Origin: Lacticigenium naphthae DSM 19658 | GTDB lineage: Bacteria; Bacillota; Bacilli; Lactobacillales; Carnobacteriaceae_A | DNA length: 64,000 nt | Assembly (NCBI RefSeq): GCF_000425865.1 | Contig: NZ_AUEG01000010.1 | Span: 1 to 64,000 of the forward strand | Reading direction: 5' to 3' | Translations under genes and position numbers: made by a program | The notes under the pieces: generated by a model | Seen by the model: the letters and a program-made list of their open reading frames with translations, nothing else | The model's database searches: none | Told to the model about the DNA's origin: nothing | In this document: piece by piece, positions 1 to 7,448 of the stretch | Layout of the letters: the number at the start of each line of letters is the position of its first letter | How positions within the stretch are numbered: position 1 is the first letter of the stretch

Positions 1-310
1 CTTCTCGCCATTCGTTGTTACTACTAAGCGCTGACGAGACCTCCCCGGGTAAGAACGACAACCTTCTGCTCATGTCACTGCTCCATTTACTGTACAGGAT
101 TCGGGCAGTATCGGACTTCGCTTTGTTTGGCAAGCTCATCCGTCCTGATTCAGCCTTTGTATGAAGTTTCTGTTCGTCAGTGCAAGCATTTGCGTCCGTC
201 TTCCTTCAGATTCCGCCTCACGGCGGACACCCTTGACTTTCGCTAACAGTTCCTACTGCCAAGTCTGTAGTGGACTTTCACCACCAAGTTGTCGCCCATG
301 CCGGGCGCAC
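1..310 (-). mobile_element. Group II intron, 5' ribozyme portion (continues past left edge)
   Basis: Read on the minus strand, the element begins at 310 with GTGCGCCCGGCATGGGCGAC, the typical GTGCG 5' end of bacterial group II introns. It continues through 'GGTGGTGAAAGTCC', 'AAGGGTGTCCG' and, near 36-53, 'CTTACCCGGGGAGGTCT', a block usually found shortly before the intron-encoded reverse transcriptase. No exon follows inside the window, so the reverse transcriptase and domains V/VI should lie beyond position 1. The insertion point is 6 nt past a terminator hairpin (317-346), which is the target preference of bacterial class C introns. The class is inferred from that site; the 5' end is seen directly. 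Short open frames inside it are not genes. Confidence 0.85.
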
Positions 311-346
311 CAAATAATGCCGACTTCTCTTTTTGAGAAATCGGCA
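311..346 (-). terminator. Intrinsic terminator used as intron target site
   Basis: Arms at 334-346 and 317-329 form a 13-bp stem with one G-U pair and an AAAAA loop. It lies 28 nt past the stop of the small Cys-rich gene. The normal U-run is replaced: only TATTTG separates the stem from the intron start at 310. Confidence 0.8.
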
Positions 347-374
347 TCTTCTTTATTCATTCTAAGCTATCAGC

Positions 375-584
375 TTAGCGTGATTCTTTTGGTGGTTGGC
401 ACACATCGCATTTGCGTTGGTTTTTATTTTTAAATTTTGTAAATGTTTTTTCGAACTTGTTTCCACAGGCACATTCAAATTCTAACTTTTGAGAAAAGCC
501 ATGATATTCAGTGGATAATAACTTACTGTCTGAATTTTTCTCTACAAAATCATTGATTTTTTCGATCGTCCAGCGTTTGTTCAT
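375..584 (-). CDS. Small Cys-rich (zinc-ribbon-like) protein, function unknown
   Basis: This is a 69-residue basic protein. Its core has two Cys pairs, CACGN (residues about 39-43) and CDVC (about 59-62), spaced like a treble-clef or zinc-ribbon knuckle. An 'F-C-CG..F' segment of this kind occurs in small zinc-binding domains next to phage and homing endonucleases, but no nuclease domain is present here. The ATG at 584 follows a strong GGAGGTG site 8 nt upstream. An extended -10 (TGCTATAAT, 669-677) lies upstream, and the terminator at 317-346 lies downstream, so it looks like a monocistronic gene. A DNA- or RNA-binding role is a guess. Confidence 0.7.
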   Translation of the reverse strand: MNKRWTIEKINDFVEKNSDSKLLSTEYHGFSQKLEFECACGNKFEKTFTKFKNKNQRKCDVCQPPKESR

Positions 585-668
585 TCTCTTACACCTCCAT
601 ATTTAGCAAAAAGCGGAGACTTGTTGGCATCCGTCCTTATTTCAAATCTCATTTCTCTTAAGTTCTTC

Positions 669-677
669 ATTATAGCA
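669..677 (-). promoter_or_regulatory. Extended -10 promoter element
   Basis: The minus strand reads TGCTATAAT, a consensus -10 with the TGn extension, about 85 nt upstream of the small Cys-rich gene. No good -35 is visible at 17 nt, which is acceptable for an extended -10. Confidence 0.5.
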
Positions 678-745
678 CGAGCTAGCATACAATTAAACAG
701 ATAGAATGTGTCAATTCGCACACTGCTCTATTTAAGAACAGTAGC

Positions 746-1264
746 TTAGTCTCTATATCTCAAGGCTAATCCTTTAAGGAAGTTCCGTGCATATCTGTCA
801 CCGCATTCTTGATAATTGCGGTGATTTTCTTTTCTCAGTACAGCACTTAACTCTCCTTTTGATAGATTTACGTCGACTTCATTCAGAATATCTAACACGT
901 CTTCATTTTTAAGAAGTAAGGCTATTTTAACTTTTTTCAGCAAAATGTTATTGACATCTTTATGGTTTTTCAGCGAAAAAGTCATTGGCATCGGTTCACC
1001 AGTTTTTGATTTTTGATGCCCTCTTTTATAGACAATCAATCCATTCAAAAAAGATTCCAGCATTTTATCTGTTAAATCCTTATTGTAAATATTTTCGGAG
1101 AATTCATCCTCTTCCTTCTCTTGCTTTTCCTGTTGTTTAGAAAAGAGCTGACGAACTTCATCTAGCGAAATATCCATTTCCCCTAATTTAAAAATATCTA
1201 CCACTTCTGAATCCTTTAAATCTAGCGCATAGCGCAGACGTAGCAATCGGTCATTATTATTCAT
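746..1264 (-). CDS. DUF1456 family protein (YehS-like)
   Basis: The protein has 172 residues and the two-repeat layout of DUF1456. Repeat 1 (residues about 1-45) contains LRYALDLKDSEVVDIF, and repeat 2 (about 98-145) contains VKIALLLKNEDVLDIL. A charged linker rich in E, K and Q separates them. The family is widespread and has no established biochemical role. An upstream GTG at 1276 is in frame, but the AGGAAGG site would overlap it. The ATG at 1264 sits about 11 nt from that site and matches the usual M-N-N-N-D-R family start, so I use it. No linked pathway genes give a functional clue. Confidence 0.9.
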   Translation of the reverse strand: MNNNDRLLRLRYALDLKDSEVVDIFKLGEMDISLDEVRQLFSKQQEKQEKEEDEFSENIYNKDLTDKMLESFLNGLIVYKRGHQKSKTGEPMPMTFSLKNHKDVNNILLKKVKIALLLKNEDVLDILNEVDVNLSKGELSAVLRKENHRNYQECGDRYARNFLKGLALRYRD

Positions 1265-1363
1265 TATGTTTAACACCTTCCTGACATACAGTTTATCAAT
1301 TGTATGATTTCTTTATACATTATACCGATAATATACTTCAATATAAAATGAATTCTGCATTGA

Positions 1364-1426
1364 TTAAATATTTACCCCTACTTTTTTCTTTTTAATTACC
1401 TCTAGCATTTTCTCATTTGTATTCAC
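1364..1426 (-). pseudogene. Truncated paralogue of the tiny ORF at 2983-3114
   Basis: This is a 20-codon frame from a GTG at 1426, preceded by GGTGGTGA. It encodes MNTNEKMLEVIKKKKVG and then stops after three more codons. The first 17 residues match the N-terminus of the 43-residue ORF at 2983-3114 almost residue for residue, and the DNA is nearly identical over about 45 nt (1378-1425 against 3068-3114). The conserved C-terminal half is missing, so I call it a remnant of a duplication. Confidence 0.55.
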
Positions 1427-1536
1427 TTTACTCACCACCATTATCATAAAAATTTCACTCTAAGTTAGTAAGGAGGTGCACTTGATCGCTCCATTTCAAT
1501 CCATTCAACTTGACAATATCAGCTTGAATCGATGAT

Positions 1537-1580
1537 AAAAAAAGAACCCTCTCTAAAATGTTTACTTTAGAGGGGATTCT
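1537..1580 (-). terminator. Intrinsic terminator of the SDR gene
   Basis: A long stem (arms about 1566-1580 and 1543-1557, AGAATCCCCTCTAAA-type) is followed by a run of seven U on the minus strand. It lies 15 nt past the SDR stop codon. Confidence 0.85.
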
Positions 1581-1594
1581 TTTATATGTGGATT

Positions 1595-2353
1595 TTAATG
1601 TGTCATGTATCCATTATCGATTACCAACTGTTCACCAGTAATCGTTCTTGCTTTATCACTGGCTAAGAAGACTACTCCATTTGCAATATCTTCTGCGTCA
1701 GAGATATGATTTGGTAAAGGCGAATTTTCTTTGTTTTTCTCCCAAAGTTCTGGATTAGCATCAAAAACTTCTTGAAGCATGTCAGTCTGGATGCCACCTG
1801 GGTGAACCGAATTCGCTCTAATATTATCTTTGGCAAAATAATGAGCAACATGTCGTGTTAACGCGGTTACACTTCCTTTAGAAGCACCATAAGCTGCGTC
1901 TCCCCCATCTGCTGCACCTGAAGCCAAAGCTCCAATTGAAGAAATGTTAACAATTGAACCTGAGCCATTTTCTTGCATCTTAGGAATTGCATATTTAATC
2001 CCTAAGAAAGTCCCAAGCGAATTTACAGAATGAACATTCATGTATTCTTCGCCACTCAATTCTAGAATACCTTTTCTTGACATGATTGAAGCATTATTGA
2101 CCAAGATATCTAATTTCCCGAATTCCTCTACTGTTTCGTTGATCAATTCTTGCCAGGCTCCATCATTAGAAATGTCTAATACCTTTCCTCTGGCATTGTC
2201 GCCAAATTGCTCCATTGCTTGCTTTATTTTATCTTCTTGAATGTCTATACCAACAACCGTAGCTCCTTCATTGATAAATAATTCGACGATTTTAGTGCCC
2301 AGACCTTGAGCAGCTCCTGTAACTATTGCTACTTTGTTTTGTAATGATCCCAT
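1595..2353 (-). CDS. SDR family NAD(P)-dependent oxidoreductase
   Basis: This 252-residue classical short-chain dehydrogenase has the full active-site set: the TGAAQGLG nucleotide motif (residues 12-19), NNAS (86-89), Ser138/139, and the catalytic pair Tyr155 and Lys159 in YGASK. The C-terminus holds the family's PGG-TDM segment and a 'GEQLVIDNGY' tail. Asp37 at the end of beta-2 (GIDI) suggests NAD(H) rather than NADP(H) preference. The substrate cannot be read from sequence; relatives include acetoin/diacetyl reductases and 3-oxoacyl-ACP reductase-like enzymes. The ATG at 2353 follows AAGGTGTGGAG. A TTGCTT/TTATCA promoter-like pair lies upstream. The gene is monocistronic, with its own terminator. 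Confidence 0.92.
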   Translation of the reverse strand: MGSLQNKVAIVTGAAQGLGTKIVELFINEGATVVGIDIQEDKIKQAMEQFGDNARGKVLDISNDGAWQELINETVEEFGKLDILVNNASIMSRKGILELSGEEYMNVHSVNSLGTFLGIKYAIPKMQENGSGSIVNISSIGALASGAADGGDAAYGASKGSVTALTRHVAHYFAKDNIRANSVHPGGIQTDMLQEVFDANPELWEKNKENSPLPNHISDAEDIANGVVFLASDKARTITGEQLVIDNGYMTH

Positions 2354-2786
2354 ATCTCCACACCTTTCGTATATGATAACTATAGCTTAGCATACAAAGC
2401 AAACATTTAAAATAAAACGTTTTCAATTAGAACGGATAATAATCTGGTCAGGTCTCGCTAGTTCTTCTCATTTATTTTTTACACCATCAATCATATCTTT
2501 TATTGGGAGGTTGACGAAAAGAAATATTCTTTTGTCTTTTCATTTAGTTAGGAGCGTATTTTACTTAAAGTAGAAAATAGCATTCTTCTTTAAGATTTTG
2601 CTGACAATTTTCACTATTAAGTTACCTTGTTCAAAAAAATGTGTGTATTCCATAGTCAATAAATTTACAGTGCTGATACTAAAAAAGAATCGAAGTAGTA
2701 ATATTATACTTATATTGCTTTTAAAAAAGGGTCCTTCAATTTACAAATTTTAACCCTAGGTGTTGATCTATAAAAAAGGGAGTAAA
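2354..2786. other. Intergenic region, no gene seen
   Basis: This AT-rich stretch lies between the SDR start and the terminator at 2787-2818. Neither strand has a frame with a ribosome binding site and recognisable protein. A TTGCTT-N17-TTATCA pair close to the SDR start is a plausible SDR promoter. Confidence 0.5.
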
Positions 2787-2818
2787 AAAAGAAAGTCAGT
2801 GAGAAAAACTCACTGACT
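2787..2818 (-). terminator. Intrinsic terminator behind the rpsI fragment
   Basis: A perfect 10-bp stem AGTCAGTGAG / CTCACTGACT (2794-2818) with an AAAAA loop is followed on the minus strand by TTTCTTTTTTT. It lies about 25 nt past the end of the degenerate rpsI copy. Confidence 0.8.
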
Positions 2819-2843
2819 CTCTTTTCATTATGGTTCATGCTGT

Positions 2844-2960
2844 TTTTAGATTCGTGGTGCTTTACGGGCTTTTTTTCAAACCTGGCTATTTACGTTCTCT
2901 CGTACGCGAGCCATGTGTTAAAAGAGCTCCTTCTTACAAAACTCTACGAAATTCTATTTA
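2844..2960 (-). pseudogene. Degenerate 3' fragment of rpsI (ribosomal protein S9)
   Basis: This segment aligns base for base with the end of the intact rpsI at about 7056-7172. The shared plus-strand blocks include 'gtggtgctttacg', 'cctgg', 'tttacgttct' and 'gtgttaa'. In the S9 frame it keeps A-R-K-A-P near the C-terminus, but it has an in-frame TAG at the position of the conserved Lys-Pro, a one-base insertion in the A-run and no 5' part. It cannot encode S9. The intact gene lies 4.1 kb away in the same orientation, so this is either an old local duplication or the leftover of an incoming copy. Confidence 0.8.
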
Positions 2961-2982
2961 TTGAGAATTTTTTCAAATCGGC

Positions 2983-3114
2983 TTACTTGATATAAATATG
3001 TGGACCTTTTCGCATGTTCTTGCGGTCATTTTTCGGCGTGTCGGTTTGTATAGATTTTCCGCCGCCAACTTTTTTCTTTTTAATTATCTCTAGCATTTTT
3101 TCTTTTGAATTCAT
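2983..3114 (-). CDS. 43-residue basic protein, function unknown
   Basis: The ATG at 3114 follows AAGGTGG with good spacing. The product has 43 residues and is Lys-rich (MLEIIKKKKVGGGKS near residues 7-21, then RKNMRKGPHIYIK at the end). There is no membrane segment or signal peptide, and I do not recognise a named family. Support for a real gene comes from the ribosome binding site and from a second, truncated copy at 1364-1426 that matches its first 17 codons. A tgg-extended -10 (TACACT) lies about 40 nt upstream. Downstream is the rpsI fragment and its terminator. Confidence 0.55.
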   Translation of the reverse strand: MNSKEKMLEIIKKKKVGGGKSIQTDTPKNDRKNMRKGPHIYIK

Positions 3115-3686
3115 TTCTCATTCCACCTTTACGAGCCACTTTCTTTGCATAGTGTACCATATGAAATTGTTTCTAGCTATTCTTTCAAAAAAGAAAATAT
3201 TTCTACTATATATTTTAAAATATATAGTGCAATCCAGTATATATTTTTTGCGTGTTGAAAGCTACTTTTTTAGATAACACTTTTAATACTATTGACACAT
3301 CTATGTACGACCACAGATATTGGACCTTTCTGGAAACAGTAAAATTACACTGCTATGACTCACTATTATTCAAAATTATAGTTCCTTCTTAATGAAAGAT
3401 TAGGCGCATAACCCTACTCGAATCCTTATCAGATCTTATTCCTGATTCTTTTCATTGATTTAGCTGAGGTTGGTCCTATTTAGCATCACTCATTATTATT
3501 TTCTCTTGAGCTAGCCAATCTTTGCTGCATTTATCACTACCCACTGATATATTTCATGAAAATGGATTAGCATCGTTAGATAAATATAACTAAAAAAAGA
3601 AATCCTTTATCCTATAACAGAACAAAAAATTGCGTGTTAAAATAGAATAGTAAAGTAAAGCAATTTAATGAAAGAAGGATGAATAC
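3115..3686. other. Intergenic region with a 24-bp AT palindrome
   Basis: No coding frame is supported. It contains a perfect 24-bp palindrome at 3205-3228 (ACTATATATTTT and its mirror) and a near repeat of its half at about 3236-3247. The right end should hold the selD promoter; TAAAAT and TAGTAAAG stretches near 3635-3660 are candidates, but no clear -35 can be assigned. Confidence 0.5.
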
Positions 3687-4727
3687 ATGAAGCAAGTTAA
3701 ACTAACTACTCTGACTACAAAAGGCGGCTGCGGTTGCAAGATCGGCCCGACGGAATTACATGAGGTCCTTCATGCTCTTCCAACACAGAAAAAAAACCCC
3801 AATTTGCTAGTCGGTTTAGATACCGGGGATGATGCAGGCGTCTATAAATTAACAAATGACCTTGCTATTGTTCAGACGCTCGATTTCTTCACTCCAATCG
3901 TTGATGATCCATATGATTTTGGTCAGATTGCAGCCGCGAATGCCCTAAGTGATGTATACGCAATGGGGGGCACACCGATCACAGCACTGAACATCGTTGC
4001 TTTTCCCATTTTCAACTTGGATAAAGCAATCTTGACAGAAATCTTACGCGGCGCTAGCGACAAAGTGCAGGAAGCAAACTGTAGCCTCGTCGGTGGTCAC
4101 TCAATCGATGACCAGGAACCTAAATTCGGTCTTTCCGTCACTGGAACGATTCATCCAGATCGTATCTTGACCAATGCCGGCGCAGAAAAAGGTGATAAAC
4201 TGATTCTCACAAAACCTATTGGTGTAGGGATTTCAACGACCGCAATCAAAAACGGTTTACTATCTGAAGAAGAAATAAACCGCGTCACAAAAGTCATGGC
4301 CTTCTTAAATAAAAAAGCGGCAGAAGTTATGAAAGACTTTGACGTGCATGCTTGTACAGATATTACCGGCTTTGGTCTTTTGGGTCACTTGACTGAAATG
4401 GCAACCGAAAGCCATCAAGCGATTACTATTAACATAGACGCTGTCCCCATCTTGCCGCGTGTCAGAGAATTGGCTGAGCAAGGCGTTATTCCCGGAGGTT
4501 CCAGAAACAATCTGAAACATGTGCAAGAATCTGTTCATTTTGATGAACACTTGGATGATATCTCCCGGATCATTCTAGCAGATGCTGTAACTTCCGGCGG
4601 TCTGCTACTGTCTATTGGAAAAAAGGATTCCTCAGCACTGCTCGAATCACTTAATGCTGAAGGCATCGATGCGAAAATGATCGGAGAAGTTACAGTCGGC
4701 GATACTGGTCACATATACGTTAAGTAA
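3687..4727 (+). CDS. selD: Selenide, water dikinase (selenophosphate synthase)
   Basis: SelD makes selenophosphate from selenide and ATP in the cytoplasm. The 346 residues carry the N-terminal catalytic loop GGCGCKIGP with Cys15 and Cys17 (a Cys-type enzyme, no selenocysteine), followed by the ATP/metal-binding GDDAGVY, the AMGGTP motif and GGHSIDDQEPK. The length is normal for the family. The ATG at 3687 follows GAAAGAAGGA. The mnmH gene starts 14 nt past the stop, so the two form an operon. That pairing says the selenophosphate feeds selenouridine formation in tRNA. No selA, selB or selenocysteine gene is in this window. Confidence 0.97.
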   Translation: MKQVKLTTLTTKGGCGCKIGPTELHEVLHALPTQKKNPNLLVGLDTGDDAGVYKLTNDLAIVQTLDFFTPIVDDPYDFGQIAAANALSDVYAMGGTPITALNIVAFPIFNLDKAILTEILRGASDKVQEANCSLVGGHSIDDQEPKFGLSVTGTIHPDRILTNAGAEKGDKLILTKPIGVGISTTAIKNGLLSEEEINRVTKVMAFLNKKAAEVMKDFDVHACTDITGFGLLGHLTEMATESHQAITINIDAVPILPRVRELAEQGVIPGGSRNNLKHVQESVHFDEHLDDISRIILADAVTSGGLLLSIGKKDSSALLESLNAEGIDAKMIGEVTVGDTGHIYVK

Positions 4728-4741
4728 GAAAGGACTCGATT

Positions 4742-5791
4742 ATGTTTACAGATGTCACACCAGCTACTCTCTTTCAACTGAAACAAAAGGGCCACACCAT
4801 TGTCGATGTGCGTTCACCAAAAGAATTTGAAGAAGCAACGATTCCCGGAGCAATCAACATTCCTCTTTTTTCAAATAACGAGCGGGCGACTGTCGGAACA
4901 GCCTATAAGCATGAAGGACAGGAAATGGCAAAGAATGTTGGGCTAGAAATTTTCTCCAAAAAGCTCCCTGCCTTCATCGAAGAATTTAGCCAATTAAAGA
5001 CTCCTATCACTGTGTTCTGCTGGCGTGGTGGTATGCGAAGTAAAACAGCGGCATCAGTTGTGGATTTAATGGATATTCCGATTAGCCGTTTAACTGGCGG
5101 CATCAAAGCTTATCATGAATGGAATATAGAACAGCTTAATACACTCTATTTGCCACCCCTGATTGTCTTAAACGGACATACAGGAAACGGGAAGACACAT
5201 ATTCTTCACCAGCTGAAGGAAGAAGGCTATCCTGTCATTGATTTGGAGGGCATGGCCAATCATCGCGGTTCGATTTTTGGTCATATTGGTCTCGAACCAA
5301 GCAATCAACGAACGTTCGATCTGCTGCTAGGTGAAGCTTTGATAAAATATAAAGATGAACCATTCATACTCCTTGAGGGAGAAAGCTCACGAATCGGCAA
5401 AGTCATCATTCCCGATCGCTTCTATCAACATAAAGAAACAAGTCCTCAGTTGTTTCTTAACCTTCCTATAGCTGAGAGGGTACGGAATATTTTAGTGGAT
5501 TATTCGCCTCAAGACTATCACAATCAGTTCGTTGAATCATTTAGATTGATCAAGCGTCGTATCCACACACCTGTGGCGCACGCGACGGAACAGGCACTTG
5601 TAAACAGAGATTATCCTGCCGTTGTCGAGAACCTGTTACTATATTATTATGATCCGCGGTACACTTATTCGACCACTTGTTCAGAAAACCTGATTACACC
5701 AATTGATGCACTCTCAGTAGAAGACGCGAAAGAAAAAGTAAAACAATTTCTTTCGTCTAAACATTCAATTCATAATAGGCTCCTTTATTAA
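4742..5791 (+). CDS. mnmH: tRNA 2-selenouridine synthase MnmH (SelU/YbbB)
   Basis: MnmH replaces sulfur by selenium at the wobble 2-thiouridine of Glu, Gln and Lys tRNAs, through a geranylated intermediate, using selenophosphate from SelD. The N-terminal rhodanese domain (about residues 1-130) has its active-site Cys93 in FCWRGGMRS. A P-loop domain follows with GHTGNGKT (about 144-151). At 349 residues it is full length. The ATG at 4742 follows AAAGGACTCGATT. It is the second gene of the selD operon and ends at the terminator at 5890-5926. Confidence 0.95.
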   Translation: MFTDVTPATLFQLKQKGHTIVDVRSPKEFEEATIPGAINIPLFSNNERATVGTAYKHEGQEMAKNVGLEIFSKKLPAFIEEFSQLKTPITVFCWRGGMRSKTAASVVDLMDIPISRLTGGIKAYHEWNIEQLNTLYLPPLIVLNGHTGNGKTHILHQLKEEGYPVIDLEGMANHRGSIFGHIGLEPSNQRTFDLLLGEALIKYKDEPFILLEGESSRIGKVIIPDRFYQHKETSPQLFLNLPIAERVRNILVDYSPQDYHNQFVESFRLIKRRIHTPVAHATEQALVNRDYPAVVENLLLYYYDPRYTYSTTCSENLITPIDALSVEDAKEKVKQFLSSKHSIHNRLLY

Positions 5792-5889
5792 GACCATCCC
5801 TAGTGTTTCTGTGCTTATATTTAATTGTCTCGGTTCGCAAAACAGCTCATTCCTCAATCATACTGGGAAACTAAAGGTTTTACAATTAG

Positions 5890-5926
5890 GGACGTTAGCG
5901 AGACAAAATCTCACTAACGTCCTTTT
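5890..5926 (+). terminator. Intrinsic terminator of selD-mnmH
   Basis: A 14-bp stem, GGACGTTAGCGAGA with CAAAA loop and TCTCACTAACGTCC, is followed by TTTTG. It is about 100 nt past the mnmH stop. The rest of 5792-6113 shows no gene. Confidence 0.85.
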
Positions 5927-6113
5927 GTTACTATTAGAAAACAAGTGAAGAACGACAGACCACTTTTACTGGCCTAATTGTAGTTGGCTTAGAAACAGGT
6001 ATAAAGAATTAGATAATTACAGTGTTAAAAATAAAACCCAGAGAGATTCGAATTCAAACCTCTAGTGATCGTAACCTCTTGATAGCCTTTTTTTCTGATG
6101 GATAACCAGGATG

Positions 6114-6743
6114 TTATTTAAAAGTGGTGAATCGTTCTGCATCTAGTCGCACGGTTTCTTCCACTGTTTCCGCTGCCTTACCAACGGATAGAATAAGGAC
6201 TGGCACATAGCGTTCTTTGTCTAAATCGAACGCCTCTGCTAACTGATCGTATTCAAATCCACCGATTGGATTTGTATCATAGCCGTGGCTTCGTGCAATT
6301 AACATGAACTGCATAGCGGCTAAATTAGAATCAAGTCTCACTGCCTTTTTCATCTTCTCTTTATTGAAACTTTTATATTGAGGGATGATTTCAGCCAGCT
6401 GCTCATCTCTCTCTTGTTTTGACATTTTTCCTTCTTCCACTGCTTTATCATAGATTTCTTCTCCGTATTCATAACACTGCAAATCCCCGAATATTAAAAT
6501 CATCGCTGATGACGTATCGTTTTGTCTCGTATTCCATCGAACCAAAGGCCGTAACTTTGCTTTCCCTTCCACACTGTCCACCACGACAAACCGCCAAGGC
6601 TGCAAATTCAATGATGACGGAGCTCTTGTTGCTTTTTGAATCATTTCAAGCATCTCTTCACGGGGGATTTTAACATCCTCATTGTACACTCGTATAGTTC
6701 TTCGCCCTAAAGTGACATCTGAAAAATCGTTATTTTTTAACAT
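6114..6743 (-). CDS. Nitroreductase family protein (FMN-dependent)
   Basis: This is a 209-residue flavin reductase of the nitroreductase fold. Visible family features are the FMN phosphate-binding start RRTIRVYN (about residues 14-21), the A-P-S-S-L-N-L-Q-P-W-R-F segment (about 41-52) and the late 'PVLILSVGKA' strand. Relatives are dimeric NAD(P)H oxidoreductases that reduce nitro compounds or quinones; the natural substrate cannot be read. The ATG at 6743 follows GAGGAGATATACT. It is a lone gene directly downstream, in the same direction, of the intron remnant behind rpsI. Confidence 0.9.
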   Translation of the reverse strand: MLKNNDFSDVTLGRRTIRVYNEDVKIPREEMLEMIQKATRAPSSLNLQPWRFVVVDSVEGKAKLRPLVRWNTRQNDTSSAMILIFGDLQCYEYGEEIYDKAVEEGKMSKQERDEQLAEIIPQYKSFNKEKMKKAVRLDSNLAAMQFMLIARSHGYDTNPIGGFEYDQLAEAFDLDKERYVPVLILSVGKAAETVEETVRLDAERFTTFK

Positions 6744-6835
6744 AGTATATCTCCTCGTTAAATAGACTTAGTCAATATTTTTATGTTGTCTTTTGAAGTT
6801 CATTCTATCATAAATAATAGTTTGTAACTCCTTAT

Positions 6836-6985
6836 GCAATCCATATCTTCTCAATCCGTGAGCTTTTGCATCAGAGATCCTTTAGATTCCTTCTCACAAC
6901 GGACACCCTTGTCATTCACTAACAGTCCCTATCGCCAAGACTGTAGTGGAGTTTCACTACCAAGTTATCACGATGTCGGATACAC
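6836..6985 (-). mobile_element. Decayed 5' remnant of a second group II intron
   Basis: On the minus strand it starts at 6985 with GTGTATCCGACATCGTGATA and runs through 'ACTTGGTAGTGAAACTCCACTACAG', 'GGGACTGTTAGTGAA' and 'CAAGGGTGTCCG', matching the intron at 200-310 at most positions. Similarity fades past about 6880 and no reverse transcriptase follows. It begins right behind the U-run of the rpsI terminator, the same insertion context as the first copy. Confidence 0.75.
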
Positions 6986-7020
6986 TAAAAAAAGACACCT
7001 TCCAAAAAGGAAAGTGTCTT
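6986..7020 (-). terminator. Intrinsic terminator of rplM-rpsI
   Basis: The stem AAGACACTTTCC / GGAAGGTGTCTT (6992-7020) with a 5-nt loop is followed by seven U. It lies 22 nt past the rpsI stop. The intron remnant abuts its U-run. Confidence 0.9.
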
Positions 7021-7042
7021 GAAATATTGATAGAATAACAAA

Positions 7043-7435
7043 TTAACGTTTTGAGAATTGTGGTGCTTTACGAGCTTTTTTAAGACCTGGTTTTTTACGT
7101 TCTTTCATACGTGGGTCACGTGTTAAGAGACCTGCTTCTTTCAAAGCGCCACGGAATTCTGGATCTACTTGTAATAAAGCACGAGCGATACCATGACGAG
7201 CTGCTCCAGCTTGTCCTGTAAATCCGCCACCTTGTACGTTTACGCGGATGTCGTAGCTTTCTAAAGTATCTGTAGCTGCTAAAGGTTGTTTAACCACTAC
7301 ATGTAAATAAGGGAATGGAATATATTCTGTGATATCTTTTCCATTCATAACGATTTTACCAGTTCCTGGTGTTAAGATTACGCGAGCTGATGAGTTTTTA
7401 CGACGGCCTGTGCCGAAATATTGTACTTTAGCCAA
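7043..7435 (-). CDS. rpsI: 30S ribosomal protein S9
   Basis: S9 is a late-assembling head protein of the small subunit whose C-terminal tail reaches the P-site tRNA. The 130 residues begin with the typical [14 protein letters not shown] and end in the tRNA-contacting Ser-Lys-Arg. The internal [19 protein letters not shown] block is intact. It follows rplM by 13 nt and shares its promoter and leader. A damaged copy of its 3' end lies at 2844-2960. Confidence 0.98.
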   Translation of the reverse strand: MAKVQYFGTGRRKNSSARVILTPGTGKIVMNGKDITEYIPFPYLHVVVKQPLAATDTLESYDIRVNVQGGGFTGQAGAARHGIARALLQVDPEFRGALKEAGLLTRDPRMKERKKPGLKKARKAPQFSKR

Positions 7436-7448
7436 TGAATTTCCCTCC

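Noticed and set aside
161-433. 90-codon plus-strand open frame at the left end
   Set aside because: It runs antisense through the group II intron ribozyme and the terminator of the small Cys-rich gene and has no ribosome binding site.
3014-3277. 87-codon plus-strand open frame, hydrophobic
   Set aside because: No ribosome binding site; it is the antisense of the tiny Lys-rich ORF and of AT palindromes, which explains the Phe/Ile-rich composition.
6040-6100. tRNA-like string 'gagattcgaattcaaacctct' resembling a T-arm
   Set aside because: No matching acceptor stem, D-arm or anticodon arm could be built around it on either strand. At most a tRNA remnant or an attachment-site scar; not supportable.
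6834-7022. 62-codon plus-strand open frame
   Set aside because: It lies in the decayed intron and the rpsI terminator; the reading frame is incidental.
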